From NCBI GenBank assembly GCA_013433145.1, contig CM024182.1, positions 3,830,501-3,894,500 of the forward strand: a stretch of 64,000 nucleotides of DNA, written 5' to 3'. This stretch comes from Ascaris suum (taxonomy: Eukaryota; Nematoda; Chromadorea; Rhabditida; Ascarididae). Every line of letters starts with the position of its first letter. Positions within the stretch are counted from its first letter, which is position 1. Below are positions 27,001-37,100 of the stretch, piece by piece. The position numbers and the translations under genes are program-made. A model generated the notes under the pieces. It made no database searches. It was not told where the DNA came from and saw nothing but the letters and a program-made list of their open reading frames with translations.

Positions 27001-30000
27001 CGATGGATTCAAGCATCCAGTTACCTTGGGTGTCGAACTCTCTTTCACACCTATACCAGTGCGGTTTGAAGACGCTTCGACGTCGCGCGCCTGCTGCCAG
27101 CCAGCTCACGCACCTGCAGTGGACCACTCATTTGCGCCAGGCTTTCGAGAGCAATCTCAAGTTATGCCAGCACTGTTTGAAAACCCACCTGCTTCAACTG
27201 ACCAGGGACCTTCTCAAATGATACCGGTGAAGTTCGAAGATGCACCAACCTTCACAAGTGAAGATTCCTGTCAAAGTATTCCCGTTAAATTTGGAGATTC
27301 ATCCACTATTTGCGAGCATGACGTTTCCCAGGTTATTCCAGTAAAGCTTGAGAGTTTTTCGGACGATGTGCAGAATATTCCTGTGAATTTTGCATCCTCT
27401 CCTAAACGAAAACCTAAGCAAATCGGGTCACTTCATGCTCAAACGATGCCTGTCGCATTTACAAATCCATCAAGGGCAGTTGTCTCGGATTCTCAAGAAG
27501 ATTCAACAAATGTGCCTGTTACTTTCGAGACCGATGACGAGGAAGATTCCCAAACGACGAGTTCAGAATGTGGAAGGCGACGGTGGAGTAAAAGAGGTTC
27601 ATCATTCGATGATTTTCCTCCATCTGCTTATCTACAGCAAAAGATGAGTATAGATATCGGTACTGTGAATACAGCTAATTTGGCGGAAGAATTGATTCCG
27701 TTAGGTGAAGAGTTGCAACGTTGTCGACAAAATGACATGTTGCGGCATCGTGATAGTCATGATAGTCAAAATACATCGAATGACGGTGAAATACTCATTG
27801 AAACAGTATATGTCGATGAGGATGAAGGAACACAGATTCCGGTACACTTTGAAGAAACTCCAGATCCTACAGCGATCAAGTCTCATACACTCAGAGAAAC
27901 TGATATCGATGGAACACTTGTTCCGGTGCAATTTGATCAACGATCACAAGGAAGCTTTGAGCGCACAAATGTGCAGACCGACGGTATGACCGAATGCTCA
28001 GAGTCTTCGCAAATCTCGGCTACTGTGGTTGAAGCGATGGGAACTTCGAACTTCGGCACCGTCATTGAGCGAAAAGTCACTGGTCATAATGGTTTCACGT
28101 TGAATCGCCAGAATGCTTTTCACTTATGCGATTGTGAGCAAAAAGTAGAAAATAATGGGGATGAAATAAACGAGCGAAAGCATAAAAACATTTTCACTTC
28201 GGTTGGTGAAAAAGACGATTTACGTGAGTTATTTATGGAGAAAGGTACTCCTATTGCGGTCATTTTTGAGGATGGAAATATGCAAGAATATGGCGAACGA
28301 TTGGCACCAACAATAGAGCAACGCCGTGAGGAAATACATATCGAAACGAAGCATATCAATGAATTGGTCAGTATGCTGTGCTGAGTAGTTCATTCGACAA
28401 CGTTGCATGCTTTGCTCAAACTGCATAGATCCATACATTATTATTATTATTGAATAAAAGCACGGTTTGCAGTGTCGCAATACTATTGGCCAATTTTTGG
28501 GACTATGCATGCATTATTCAACCCGGTCGATACTTTCGCCATTCAGCACACTTTATAAATTCACATTTATTAGGTCTAATTTATGAAAATAAGACTTCTT
28601 GAAACGAATTCGTTTACTTCTTGCAAAAAAAAAAAAATCTTTTTGTAGAGCCTACGAAATTTACTCGTAAAAAGTTCGCTTTATAGTTTTTGTAAATTTA
28701 TACTTTGTAAAGATTCGTTTCAATCGGATTCATAGTTATTATTATTTAATTATCACTTGTGTTGTCTCCGAGTGAGAAAAAAAAACCTATCCTGACTTAG
28801 CAGCCTATCGATGCCCATTCGGAGGCATTCATCGCTTCTGAAACTTCTGGCTAAATTTAAAACAACACAACTGTTTCTTCGTGATAACATATATCGCTAC
28901 ATCTGCTTCATTTAAATTCTTCTGTTTTACTACTACTATCTCCCCACGCCCTTCCCGAATTTCTTTTCGCTGAAATCGCAAAAAGTGCATTATAGGGTGA
29001 GTTGATTTTTTTCTTGTCTGTATCTTTTTTCAAATCGTAGCGTCGTTCGTTTTTGTGACATTTTCATAAAATCCTATAATTTTTTGATGTGAAATCTAAT
29101 ATCTTTATAACCTCATCCCAAAACTGCATATATCTCTCATGCATTGAGTATTTCTATAACTTCTTGCTATTTAAATTCCGTACTGTCTTACATCATGTTG
29201 AAATTTCCTACGGTTTATCTCGATTTTTAAAAATTTTTGATCGACAGTCGATTTTTCATGAGCATAGAAATTCGCTACTATAATTCTTGAAGGCAATCAC
29301 TCAGCTTGATTTGTCGTTGTATGTTTGGCATCACAATTAGAGATATGAGGATTGTTGCATTAGTAGACGAATAACGATAAGTGAAGAGGTATCTCAAGAG
29401 CGTTAGCACGAATTGTGCTTCCTGCAGTTTCACTCATTACACTATTCACTTTCGTGAATTGCGAATAAAATAAAAAATCGACGCACTACGAGATACATTT
29501 TGAGATTTTAAACTATCGTTGCAAAATTTCTCTCTCATATTTTTTGATTTGCAATAAAAAACGAGTGTTTCTGTTGTTGTTTTTTACTTCTTTTTTTTTC
29601 TGCATATATAATGAACTTGTTCAAGGAATGTTTAATCGATAGAAACTTGATCATTTTTCTTAATATTCATATTTCTTCCAATTGTAAAACTACTCAATTT
29701 AATTTTTGTTCTTTAAGTTAAAAAGGAATCCACCTTATTGCTGTATTGCTTTTTATTTTTTTTTTTAATTTCATTTATTTCGTATATTTGCATATATAAG
29801 CTAATATCATGCCACAACTAACGGTGTGACATTTTGATGATGTTTGCTTTTCTAGAAAGAATTGTGGACAGTTTTCGTCGTTTAACCTTAATAAATTCCA
29901 ATTTGATAATTTTTACTGTACGCTTTAAAGGGCTTTATTCAAGGAACGCTGTTAGAATTTTCGGAAGATATTGCAATGGTATACGAAGTTTTATTTATAT

Positions 30001-33000
30001 GAGAGCAACTCATTCGTTCATACTCAAACAATGGAAATAATTGTTTAATATATGGAAGTATCTCATTTCCAAAAGTTAAGGAGGGGTTGTGTTCGAGGTT
30101 ATACTTTATTTGTATTATTGTGAAGCAGAACTAATGAAATAGTTTTTCAGATGGGTAAACCGGACGCAAAATTTCATGGATAAGTTTGAAGTTTCAGGAT
30201 GACATTCATGCTGATGACGTATTGAAATCAGTGCCTTCACCAACCGTTTGTGAGCAGCTTCCGTCAGCCGTCGTTGAGGCGGTTCCCGAGAACGTGCTCA
30301 AGTTTAGTGCGGCACCCGCTGTTCATCACAGTGCTCCACATGCGACGGTCGAATCTCCATTACAACATGAGACAAGTGTAACAAAAACGGAAGTGAAACC
30401 AATCATGACATCAAGTCATGCTGAACCTGAGGTGGTGCTTCGAATATTTAGAACTTTCATTAAATTTTTGATGATAAAATTTTGAATTTTTTTTACAAAG
30501 CATCATTTCAAAAAAATTTCAATTATACGCTTGCAGTACCTCGAAATTATGCAATTATGATATTCATTTGAGAAAATTCTAATGTTCTGGAAGAAGTGAT
30601 GTTAAGTTCTTACGAACGAATTTTTCTTTTTTTTTTTTGAAATTCTATGAAAATTTCGTACTCTATTATTCCTTTGAGTCGTCAAATTGGCCGAATATAT
30701 TCGATCTTTATCACTTTTGATGAATATCGAATGATCTCCGAATCGCATATTATCGATGAGTTCCAACTCTTATATTGTTTTAGTGTACTAAAATGACGTT
30801 AGTTATATACTACTATAAAAATGTTTTTATTATCAATATTCTTTCGTTAGACGTTGTTTCTTGCTCGAATTTTCATATTCATTGATCTCTATAATACAAA
30901 ATTTTTATATATTTATTACTCGGCATCTTACTCACAAAATTAATGAAAAAATTGAAATTTATAATGTTTTATATTATTCAAGAGGCCGCTAATATTTGTT
31001 TTCTTCAATTAGAAATTGCAATAATGTGCTCCTTAATGCTGATCTATGAGTGACTGTCGAATTTTTATGGTTATGACAACATTTATTAATGAAGTATTTA
31101 TGAAACGCACGCGAGCAATGGTGTTGCCTAATGATTTTCTAATTAAGGAGGCCACCAGACTTCGTTGTGCACCTGGCATTGAAGTAGGATATGCCCCCCC
31201 CCCCCCCTCGCCTCTCGCCTATCCCTAAACTATCAGACATCATGAAGCTTCATTGAAGTGCTGTGAGTGGTAGAGCTTAGGATGCAGTATGCAATGGCGT
31301 GGAATCTTCTTGCTGCCTCTCTTCTTTTATAACATTGTATTTCGACTTCTTTCTTTTCCTACTGCTGGCGATACTTTTCATTGTGCAGCTTTCATAATCA
31401 TAGCACTTCCTAATATAATAACAAAAATTAAAATATGTTTATTTTTTTCCAAGGGAAATATTTTTTTTCTTTTTCAGGAGGAACATGAGGCAAAGGTCAA
31501 GGAGGAAAAGCATGAGGAGCCTAAGGCAGAGGTCACAGAGGAAAGACATGAGTCTAAAGCTGAGGTCAGAGAAGAAAAGCCTGAGGAGCCTAAGGCAGAG
31601 GTCAAGGAGGAAAAGCATGAGGAACATGAAGATGAAAAGGATGAGGAATCATCGGCACCCGCTCCTCCGTTGCCGAAATCACCTCCTCCACCAGTACCAC
31701 CGAAGACAAAATCTATCGATATGACAACAAAAGAATGTGAAGAGACGGAGTTGCGCGGTGAGCCGACTGAGACACGAGAAGAGACCACAAAATTCCAGTT
31801 CAAGCCGACTGTTAAGGTATGTGACTATTCACTGTGTCACAGGTGTTAGTGAGGTCTTCTCGTTTGTTTGTTTTTGTGGTGTCCCTCTTTTCACTTCACT
31901 TCAACGTGGAATTCTGAAACTCTTTCTGAATTGAGAAGTCGTATACCTCTAGCCACTTAACGATCCTCTCTCGTCGTCAGGATGCAGGCATTATAGATTC
32001 TGAAGTTCCGATTCGGAGCTGTACAATTTTTCTTTTCTTCAGAAAGGATACAGATTCTTCAGAATGATGAAAAAATAGTTAATAGCGTGCGAAAGCGAAG
32101 AATTAAGCTGTGTAGATGAAATGGCTGCTCTCATAATCTACGATCTGTAGACTAGTCCTTCAAATATTCCTGCATAACCGCATTTTTATGCAATGATCTG
32201 TTCAGTCGGTGATAGTGTTTCGATCTTTTTTGATCACAAAAATGTTTTTTCAACGAATTCAGTCAGCAGTTTTGATAAAATTTCGTTGAGACTTTTGACA
32301 AGATCATCAAGTCTATATGGTCCAAGGTTGAACATTTTCATTCAGTCAATGCAAGAACCGAGGGGGCGCGGGGTGTACTCTCGTTTCTCTTCTTTGCCAA
32401 TTTGCTCTTCTATGGGAACGTTTTGAAGAATCGTGGTGTGGAGATGTGAAGGATTGTTTGGGAACTCTTCTCCTTGATTTATTTTGGAAAAAAAGTCGTT
32501 CAGGTTGTGTGCTAATTTTTATGATTATAGATTACTGAGGAGATCGATGTGATTGTTTCTTGTGAATTACAGTAATCTGTAAAATACGGTGGAATACATA
32601 TGTTTGTCAATATCTTCGCTAATTAACAATCCAGGAGCAGCCGCGTGGCTGCCCGGCATTTACAATTTGCCCGACTCTTTTTACTAATATCGCAATATAT
32701 TTCAGTTTATGCAATGCATGCATTATGAAGGTATACGTATCTGGACACATAATATATGCACATAGAGATATATGCGGAAGTATATATATTTGCATCCTAT
32801 TTACGGTTTGTTTTCAGACATCACATGAGCCTCAGCACACAGCTCCTGAACCCGAAAAACCTAAAGAGTCTGAACATAAGCCTGAACCACCGAAAGAACA
32901 CAAAGAAGGGCCGGTTACACCAAAACAGCACGAAACCTTACCGCCAGTTGCGTCGAAACCAGAGAAGTCTGAAGAGCCGTCGCCAGATGTTGTACCAAAA

Positions 33001-33868
33001 CCCAAGGAACCTACACCGGCACCTACGATCACACCACCTAAGGTCGAAAAGCAGAAGGAGCCTGAACCCAAGAAGTAAGTGCGACTTATGATTCGATTAA
33101 ATCGTTTTTAAAATCGATAGTCAAGATGTTTAGCAGTGCAATGTTTAGCGGATCACTAAGTATTTGCTGTGGGAGTCATGTGAATGAATGCAACACCTAT
33201 CATTAGACCATCAGTTCATTTGAGCGACGGTTGAAATCGAACTTAGCTAATTCGACGGTTTATATGGGAGAGGTACACACTGGTAAAGCTTCAATGAATT
33301 TACCCGAAATGAATTTTCCTTGAAACAAGAGCTCTTCTTTAATTTCGGATTTTTATAGTCCTTATAAAATACTGAAGTGGTCGGTTCTTCAGGTCTTTTG
33401 CAAATGACAACCGGAGCGAATAATTGAAATACGGTCGCTCGCATAGGCCACAAATGCTTTCGAAATAGTCCAGTATGTTGCATTATCAATAAATGGTCAT
33501 ACTTAAGGGCGGAGCGTGATGTTGGGGAAGTCGTCGAGAAGAAGCAAGTTGCTCCTTTGACTACCACGACAACAACAACAACAGCAAGCGCTGCGCAACC
33601 TAGTGCCACTGCAGTGCCTAAGCAGGAGCCGAAGAAGCCGGCTACTCCACCTTCCGAGCAAGTTCAACCTAGTGCTACTGCCACGACAACTACAAAGGTA
33701 GAGCAGTCAACAGTGAAAGATTCTGAAGCTCACGAAGTTGAAACAAAGGCAGCAACACAAGCGCAACCCGAATCACAATCTCAGTCGTCGCGGTATCCCA
33801 AAAAACGGAATCCCTACCCGCCGAAAAGGCTGAAGAAGCATGCGCTGAGGCAAGCCAAAATTTGGTGA
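11986..33868 (+). CDS. Large modular acidic repeat-protein gene (about 14 exons), family not recognised
   Basis: Proposed exons: 11986-12054, 13972-15198, 16263-16667, 17451-17519, 24512-24606, 25136-25214, 25423-25497, 26275-26358, 26750-28366, 30198-30431, 31478-31816, 32818-33074, 33508-33868. A further exon, 17762-17869, is an alternative end. Joined reading frames agree at every junction and would give about 1,636 residues; nearly all introns are phase 0. The start ATG follows directly on an acceptor (tttacag), as in a trans-spliced first exon. The protein is Glu/Lys/His rich with repeated amphipathic helices, then an IPVxFED repeat region, then Pro/Lys/Glu tails. No signal peptide or membrane segment is seen. 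An AATAAA lies at 34130. I do not recognise the family; a cytoskeletal or chaperone-binding scaffold is only a guess. Extra exons may be missed, and splitting into two genes is possible. Confidence 0.6.
13972..15198 (+). CDS. Main helical-repeat exon of the large gene
   Basis: This 409-codon exon runs from acceptor ttttattccag to donor gtaagt, phase 0 at both ends. After a short start (KNAAEEHHEVVEE) comes a helical segment containing GVPEEKISQLSQVKETVVKG. Five related amphipathic segments follow at about 14350, 14488, 14666, 14839 and 15020. Their shared pattern is a hydrophobic start, then GA-L-x-x-G-F-E-H-V-K-x-A-V, for example AGALKEGFEHVKEAV. They are spaced about 47-61 residues apart and separated by highly charged E/K/H/Q linkers. 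Strong base composition and repeat conservation make this a confident coding exon. The function is unknown; the helices could be coiled-coil or lipid-surface binding. Confidence 0.9.
16263..16667 (+). CDS. Second helical-repeat exon of the large gene
   Basis: This 135-codon exon runs from acceptor attttctttcag to donor gtaaat, phase 0 to phase 0. Its first third (GLGISEESIQKVTEVKDTVV) is a duplicate of the N-terminal segment of the previous exon. It ends with a degenerate sixth copy of the amphipathic helix (LEGIASDVKKGVEDFLG). This internal similarity shows that the two exons arose by duplication and belong to the same gene. Confidence 0.88.
17451..17519 (+). CDS. Short phase-0 exon of the large gene
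   Basis: The 23 codons (PEKDFDEDIGEKFEKVVTTA, then LTN) lie between acceptor gtgatttcag and donor gtaagtg. Charge pattern and phases match the neighbouring exons. It could join either the terminal exon at 17762 or the exon at 24512. Confidence 0.7.
17762..17869 (+). CDS. Alternative terminal exon giving a short isoform
   Basis: Thirty-five codons plus TGA follow acceptor cctttctcag in the frame set by the exon ending at 17519. The peptide ends DAKFKYMSPNKS. An AATAAA at 17892-17897, 23 bases after the stop, supports a real 3' end. The isoform would have about 625 residues and contain only the helical-repeat region. The exon could instead be the true end of one gene, with the exons from 24.5 kb onward belonging to a second. 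Confidence 0.6.
   Translation, partial: SGKDNSNLEIEDRVLKILGGITQDAKFKYMSPNKS
17892..17897 (+). terminator. Poly(A) signal AATAAA of the short isoform
   Basis: A canonical AATAAA lies 23 bases after the TGA at 17867-17869. Confidence 0.5.
18942..19050 (+). other. Glu/Lys-rich coding-like island in the 7-kb intron
   Basis: An open stretch encodes NNNIEEEKKKQARQQLLVIH, similar in composition to linkers of the surrounding gene. Phase-0 entry from the previous exon would hit a stop, so it is not included in the gene model. It may be a missed exon with different boundaries, or chance. Confidence 0.2.
20601..20764 (-). other. Candidate 3'-terminal exon of a nested minus-strand gene
   Basis: On the minus strand an acceptor (gatcagtgcag) opens a frame reading VWAQSNTTNHTLAHIVYDNS and ending LNGHTIWH before TAA. 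AATAAA (plus-strand TTTATT, 20601-20606) lies downstream. The complementary strand is also open (MAVQRIVVNDVS), so the direction is not settled. Confidence 0.25.
22187..22545 (-). other. Coding-like island, minus strand, two competing frames
   Basis: One frame from about 22519 starts MDETAVAMNCLHHTVCEMAC and contains a strong internal donor (ACG|gtatgtgag). A second starts at 22386 with a signal-peptide-like MMKHPLFALFILMVALAYAL. Only one, or neither, can be real. The island lies inside the 7-kb intron of the large gene. Confidence 0.25.
23395..23637 (-). other. Coding-like island with open frames on both strands
   Basis: The minus strand reads MSTQSCSSVEDKATSNGAAS from an ATG that directly follows an AG. 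The plus strand in the same interval reads DVLAALFNDSRSGGLALITL then AVADEDDAAPFDVALSSTLL and a stop. Both look protein-like. Together with the islands at 20.7 and 22.3 kb this suggests a nested gene, not assembled here. Confidence 0.28.
24512..25497 (+). CDS. Three small linker exons of the large gene (24512-24606, 25136-25214, 25423-25497)
   Basis: Each has a good acceptor (tcaatttgtag, cttctttgcag, ttcgattatag) and donor (gtgagt, gttagc, gtgtgg). The first ends in phase 2 and the second starts with the one base that completes a His codon. The peptides are Glu/His/Lys rich (for example HVEEPEHHEQEHKE and SEHHAEEKGIEKPIDEE), like the linkers in the 13.9-kb exon. This compositional match is the main reason for joining them to the same gene across a 7-kb intron. 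Confidence 0.65.
26275..26358 (+). CDS. Possible phase-0 exon before the IPV-repeat exon
   Basis: Twenty-eight open codons (FRYSDSGLLTNDGIVRNNRA onward) lie between a weak acceptor (gctgagagcag) and a consensus donor (gag|gtaagt), phase 0 at both ends. The weak pyrimidine tract and lack of repeat similarity keep confidence low. Confidence 0.35.
26750..28366 (+). CDS. IPVxFED repeat exon of the large gene
   Basis: This 539-codon exon follows acceptor cttatatag and starts ENPYCSTCDH. A single-exon reading could instead start at the ATG at 26783. It contains about twelve copies of a short motif, consensus [IMV]-P-V-x-F-E-[DN], for example TIPVIFED, PIPVRFED, MIPVKFED, SIPVKFGD, QIPVHFEE and LVPVQFDQ. 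Spacing is irregular, about 15-40 residues, in a Ser/Asp/Glu-rich, apparently disordered background. The array is interrupted by a helical stretch (MSIDIGTVNTANLAEELIPL). A donor gtcagt at 28367 keeps phase 0. Reading through instead reaches TGA at 28382-28384, with AATAAA at 28453, so an isoform may end here. Confidence 0.8.
28453..28458 (+). terminator. Possible poly(A) signal of an isoform ending after the IPV exon
   Basis: AATAAA lies 69 bases after the in-frame TGA (28382-28384) that is reached if the donor at 28367 is not used. Confidence 0.35.
30198..30431 (+). CDS. Exon of the large gene, Ala/Val/Pro rich
   Basis: Seventy-eight codons (DDIHADDVLKSVPSP onward) start at acceptor gaagtttcag in phase 0 and end before a weak donor, gtggtg. 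Codon use and the absence of stops suggest coding. The sequence (for example SAVVEAVPENVLKFSAAPAV) is low complexity, like the rest of the gene. The exact 3' end is uncertain. Confidence 0.6.
31478..31816 (+). CDS. Exon with 11-12-residue Glu/Lys repeats and a polyproline segment
   Basis: This 113-codon exon runs from acceptor tttctttttcag to donor gtatgt, phase 0 at both ends. It opens with four tandem units of EEKHEEPKAEV type, followed by a proline-rich stretch (APAPPLPKSPPPPVPPKTKS) that resembles SH3 or EVH1 ligands in form. It closes with KFQFKPTVK. The tandem repeats produce long shadow reading frames on both strands that should be ignored. Confidence 0.82.
32818..33074 (+). CDS. Pro/Glu/Lys-rich exon of the large gene
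   Basis: Eighty-five codons plus two bases run from acceptor tttgttttcag to donor gtaagt, leaving phase 2. The sequence alternates EPEKPKE-type and PKP-type segments (for example HKPEPPKEHKEGPVTPK), a disordered, highly charged spacer. The phase matches the exon beginning at 33508. Confidence 0.78.
33508..33868 (+). CDS. Last coding exon of the large gene
   Basis: The exon starts after a weak acceptor (catacttaag); its first base completes the split Lys codon from 33074. It encodes a charged segment, a Thr run, Ala/Gln/Pro-rich sequence and a basic tail (RYPKKRNPYPPKRLKKHALR), ending in TGA at 33866-33868. AATAAA follows at 34130-34135. The tail is strongly basic in an otherwise acidic protein. 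The acceptor lacks a pyrimidine tract, so another exon may intervene. Confidence 0.65.
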
Positions 33869-34129
33869 ATAGCTTTCGCTTGAAGTGCGTTTGCTATGAA
33901 TTGAGGCTGTCGCTTCGCCTTTGCTACCCTGGCTTAAGCTTTATCCCTCAGCTTTGCTGTCATCTTTGTTCATCTGCTAGCAAGCCGGTAAACTATCACC
34001 CCCACTCTTTCAAACCTCCAACTCTTATGCAATATTTATATAATGCTGATCACTAATGTTACAGTTAATAATTTTGAATTTAAAAAACCTTTAGTTTAAT
34101 TTTTTATAGCACCTTTAATTCCTGAGGGG

Positions 34130-34135
34130 AATAAA
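34130..34135 (+). terminator. Poly(A) signal AATAAA of the large gene
   Basis: AATAAA lies about 260 bases after the TGA at 33866, the first canonical signal downstream. Confidence 0.4.
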
Positions 34136-37100
34136 GTATCTCTACCCCACAAATATTAGAAATAACTGTTTGAACGGCAGTATCGGCAATTGAGCTAAAT
34201 TAGACTCATCTCTGAATTCGATCCTCAATTCGATCCTCAATGCGAATGTTTATAAATTCTGCCAAGAATAGGCTTTAATTTACTGTCGAATACACGAGTA
34301 AACAAGTTTACCCCTTTACTTTACTCTATTCTTGCTCCCATTTTTCTTTTTCTTTCTTTTTTAAGTTTCAAAGCTTTTGCTCCATCCCTATTTCGCTTAA
34401 CTTTAACTTTTTTTTTCCAAATATTTGATGCAGTAATGTTTTAAACGATCATCGTTATTTGATCGTAATTATTACCAATTAGTTAGTTTGCTACTAAGTA
34501 CTAATTATTTCATTTGAAGGTAGATGATTCACTACGGAATTATTAGTTTTCTCACTAATCTGATTCTGCTATAAAAATTTCTTCTGAAACGTTAAGTTTT
34601 CTTTCGAGTAATTTTTCAATTTAACTTCAATATTCTGAAGTGGGACTTGATTCCCAACTCTCAAAAAATTGAACTATTCGGTTTATTAAGGTTTTTGCAG
34701 TTTTATTTAAAAATGAGGAGTAGCGACCTTCAAGTGGATTATAATGAATTGCATCGAAGTTTTCAACACAGATTGCATTCTCTCCGTTAAAAGAAAGCAT
34801 TTTTGACAACTTTTTTTTCCAATCTATCGCCTTTGTATTTACAAAAAGTTTGCATGTCATTGGCGAGAAGTTAAACGTTTAATAGTTCATAGTGATAGTT
34901 TCCTATGTGCTTTGGCTTCATTCGTTGCTATCATTTCTTTAGGGATCACCTTTGATTTTTTTTTTTTTGAATTAATAGGGGAGGGGATATTTTTTTATTA
35001 TTTGATCCGCTCGGTGATTTTCTACGGTTGAAGAGAAATTTTCAGTGCTTTAATATTTATGGTAATTTAGCGGCAAAGTTTCATGAAATTTCGCTTAAAA
35101 AACTAATTATGAAAGATGAATTTTCTCTCATTGCCGCTTTTCTTAGTACTTTTGAGGAAAGGGTGGAGGATGGGCTTTTATTACGATAACTACGGTACGA
35201 AAATACTCGCTAGGCAATTTTCAATTGTTATATGTTTGTTATAGATCGGGAAATCGGACACTCTAAAATCGAAAGGTGGAGAAAGCACAAATGGGCAACA
35301 ACCCGTACGGCGAAGGTGTACGATACTTTAAATGCGAAATTCAAATCGATAATTTCGCCGTTGAATTTTTTTTTCAGCTGCATTCGAAAATGTCGAAAAA
35401 AAAATAAAAAATGTTTTTAATGTTATTCTTCTCTGTTCGCTTCTTTCATTCTAACGACAAAAGATTTCGCTATGCCCAATTGTCGGCTTCACTATTTCAA
35501 TCTATGTAAACAATGTTTTCGCTCAAACCATTGTTTCGTTTTTTTTTTCTTTCTTTCTTACATTCGTCGATATCGCGATCAGCACTCTTACAGCGCCGTT
35601 AAATTTTATTACTATCGAAACAATATCTGATCTAGTAGTAAGTACTGGAGCACTGAACATGCTCTCAGAGAAGGGGTATTAGGATGTATTATATGAGGTG
35701 GAAAATAGAGACATATATTTCGGTATCCTGCATATTATGCATCTTCATTATGCTCAGAACGTAGAAGAAAATGATAGGTTGGTCAGTTGGCAGCAGCAAG
35801 GCGGTTGGTTGCTTAGCAGTGCAATAGGCGACTTGAATGGTCCATTACCTGTGCATAATTTGCTGTCTAATCTAACTGTAAAGACAAAACAAGCGAAATG
35901 CAAGAATGCGCGGTTTTTGAGGACAAGAAAAGCGCAGAAGCAAATGATGCGACCGATTTGATTTGCGTAGGCAAAATCTGTTTTCTCCTTTGTCAAAGTG
36001 CTTTTTACGCTTCTTAAAGTTTGCCCTAACCTTCCTCTCTTTTTTTTCGTATCCGATAGACTAACTATTTGAAAATATTTTCCAACCCATCGTTTAGGTA
36101 TTTTGATCTTTTTTTATGGGGAAAATTTTCTCAGATTTATTTGAATCGATCGAATTTATAAAGTTGGCTTCTTCTATAAAGAACTTATTTCAAGCGAAAG
36201 GTTCAAAAAAAAATTTTTTTTTCTTTCATATAAAATTTCGAATTTTCGAACTTGCTAAATTTTTTTGGCGCACATCCAATTCATTTATGAAGCTTTCTGA
36301 AGAGTTCAATGCTTACCTTGAATATATTATTGCTCAGTCGGCACAATACGTTGAACTGCTTATGTTTATTTCGTGCGTTTGATCCAAAAAAAAAAAAAAA
36401 ATTGGCCTGAATTTATTCGAGATTTCAATATTAATTTGTATTCCTTAGTAAGTATATTCAAAATCTACTTATGGAGTGGGAAAAACTTTAAGCAATTTAT
36501 TTCTTATTTTTCTTTTTTATTTATTCATTCAAATATAAAGCTCGAATGACTGCAGTTCTGGCACACCTATCAACGCTTTTTTTTTCCAAAGTATGGTTTA
36601 TTCGTTAAGACTGAAAGCGTCTGAGAAAATTCTATGCAACATTTTGGATATATTTGCAATTTTTCGTTGCTTAATGTAAGACATAACTTTATATTTTCAA
36701 ATGTTATCGGCGTTTTTCAAGTGGGAAATTTTGGAAATTCCTCCAAACTTTCGGGTAAATTTTTCGCTAATAAAAATAGAAAAATGAAGGACCACAGGTA
36801 TTGAAATTATTAATCAGAAATTTGAATAATTCGAGGTATCATATCGTTATTTTATTGAAAATCAATTGAATCGTAAATGAATTCATTTAGAATATCAGTT
36901 GTAAAGTTAGTTAAATTCAAGTAAGGTGTGCCTTCAAGGTGTGCGATTGTGTTATCGAAAAGTTTAGAGTTTCGTCGATTGAATAAAAGCCACTGGTTTT
37001 ATTGTATATGCTTATTAACATTGATTATAAAATATTTCGCATTTTATTGCTCACTTCATTTAACAAATTATCGATATTCCATATAAAGAAATACATCATC

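Noticed and set aside
31439..31803. Leu/Ser-rich minus-strand frames and Arg-rich plus frame over the EEK-repeat exon
   Set aside because: They are out-of-frame translations of the tandem GAG/AAG-rich repeat.
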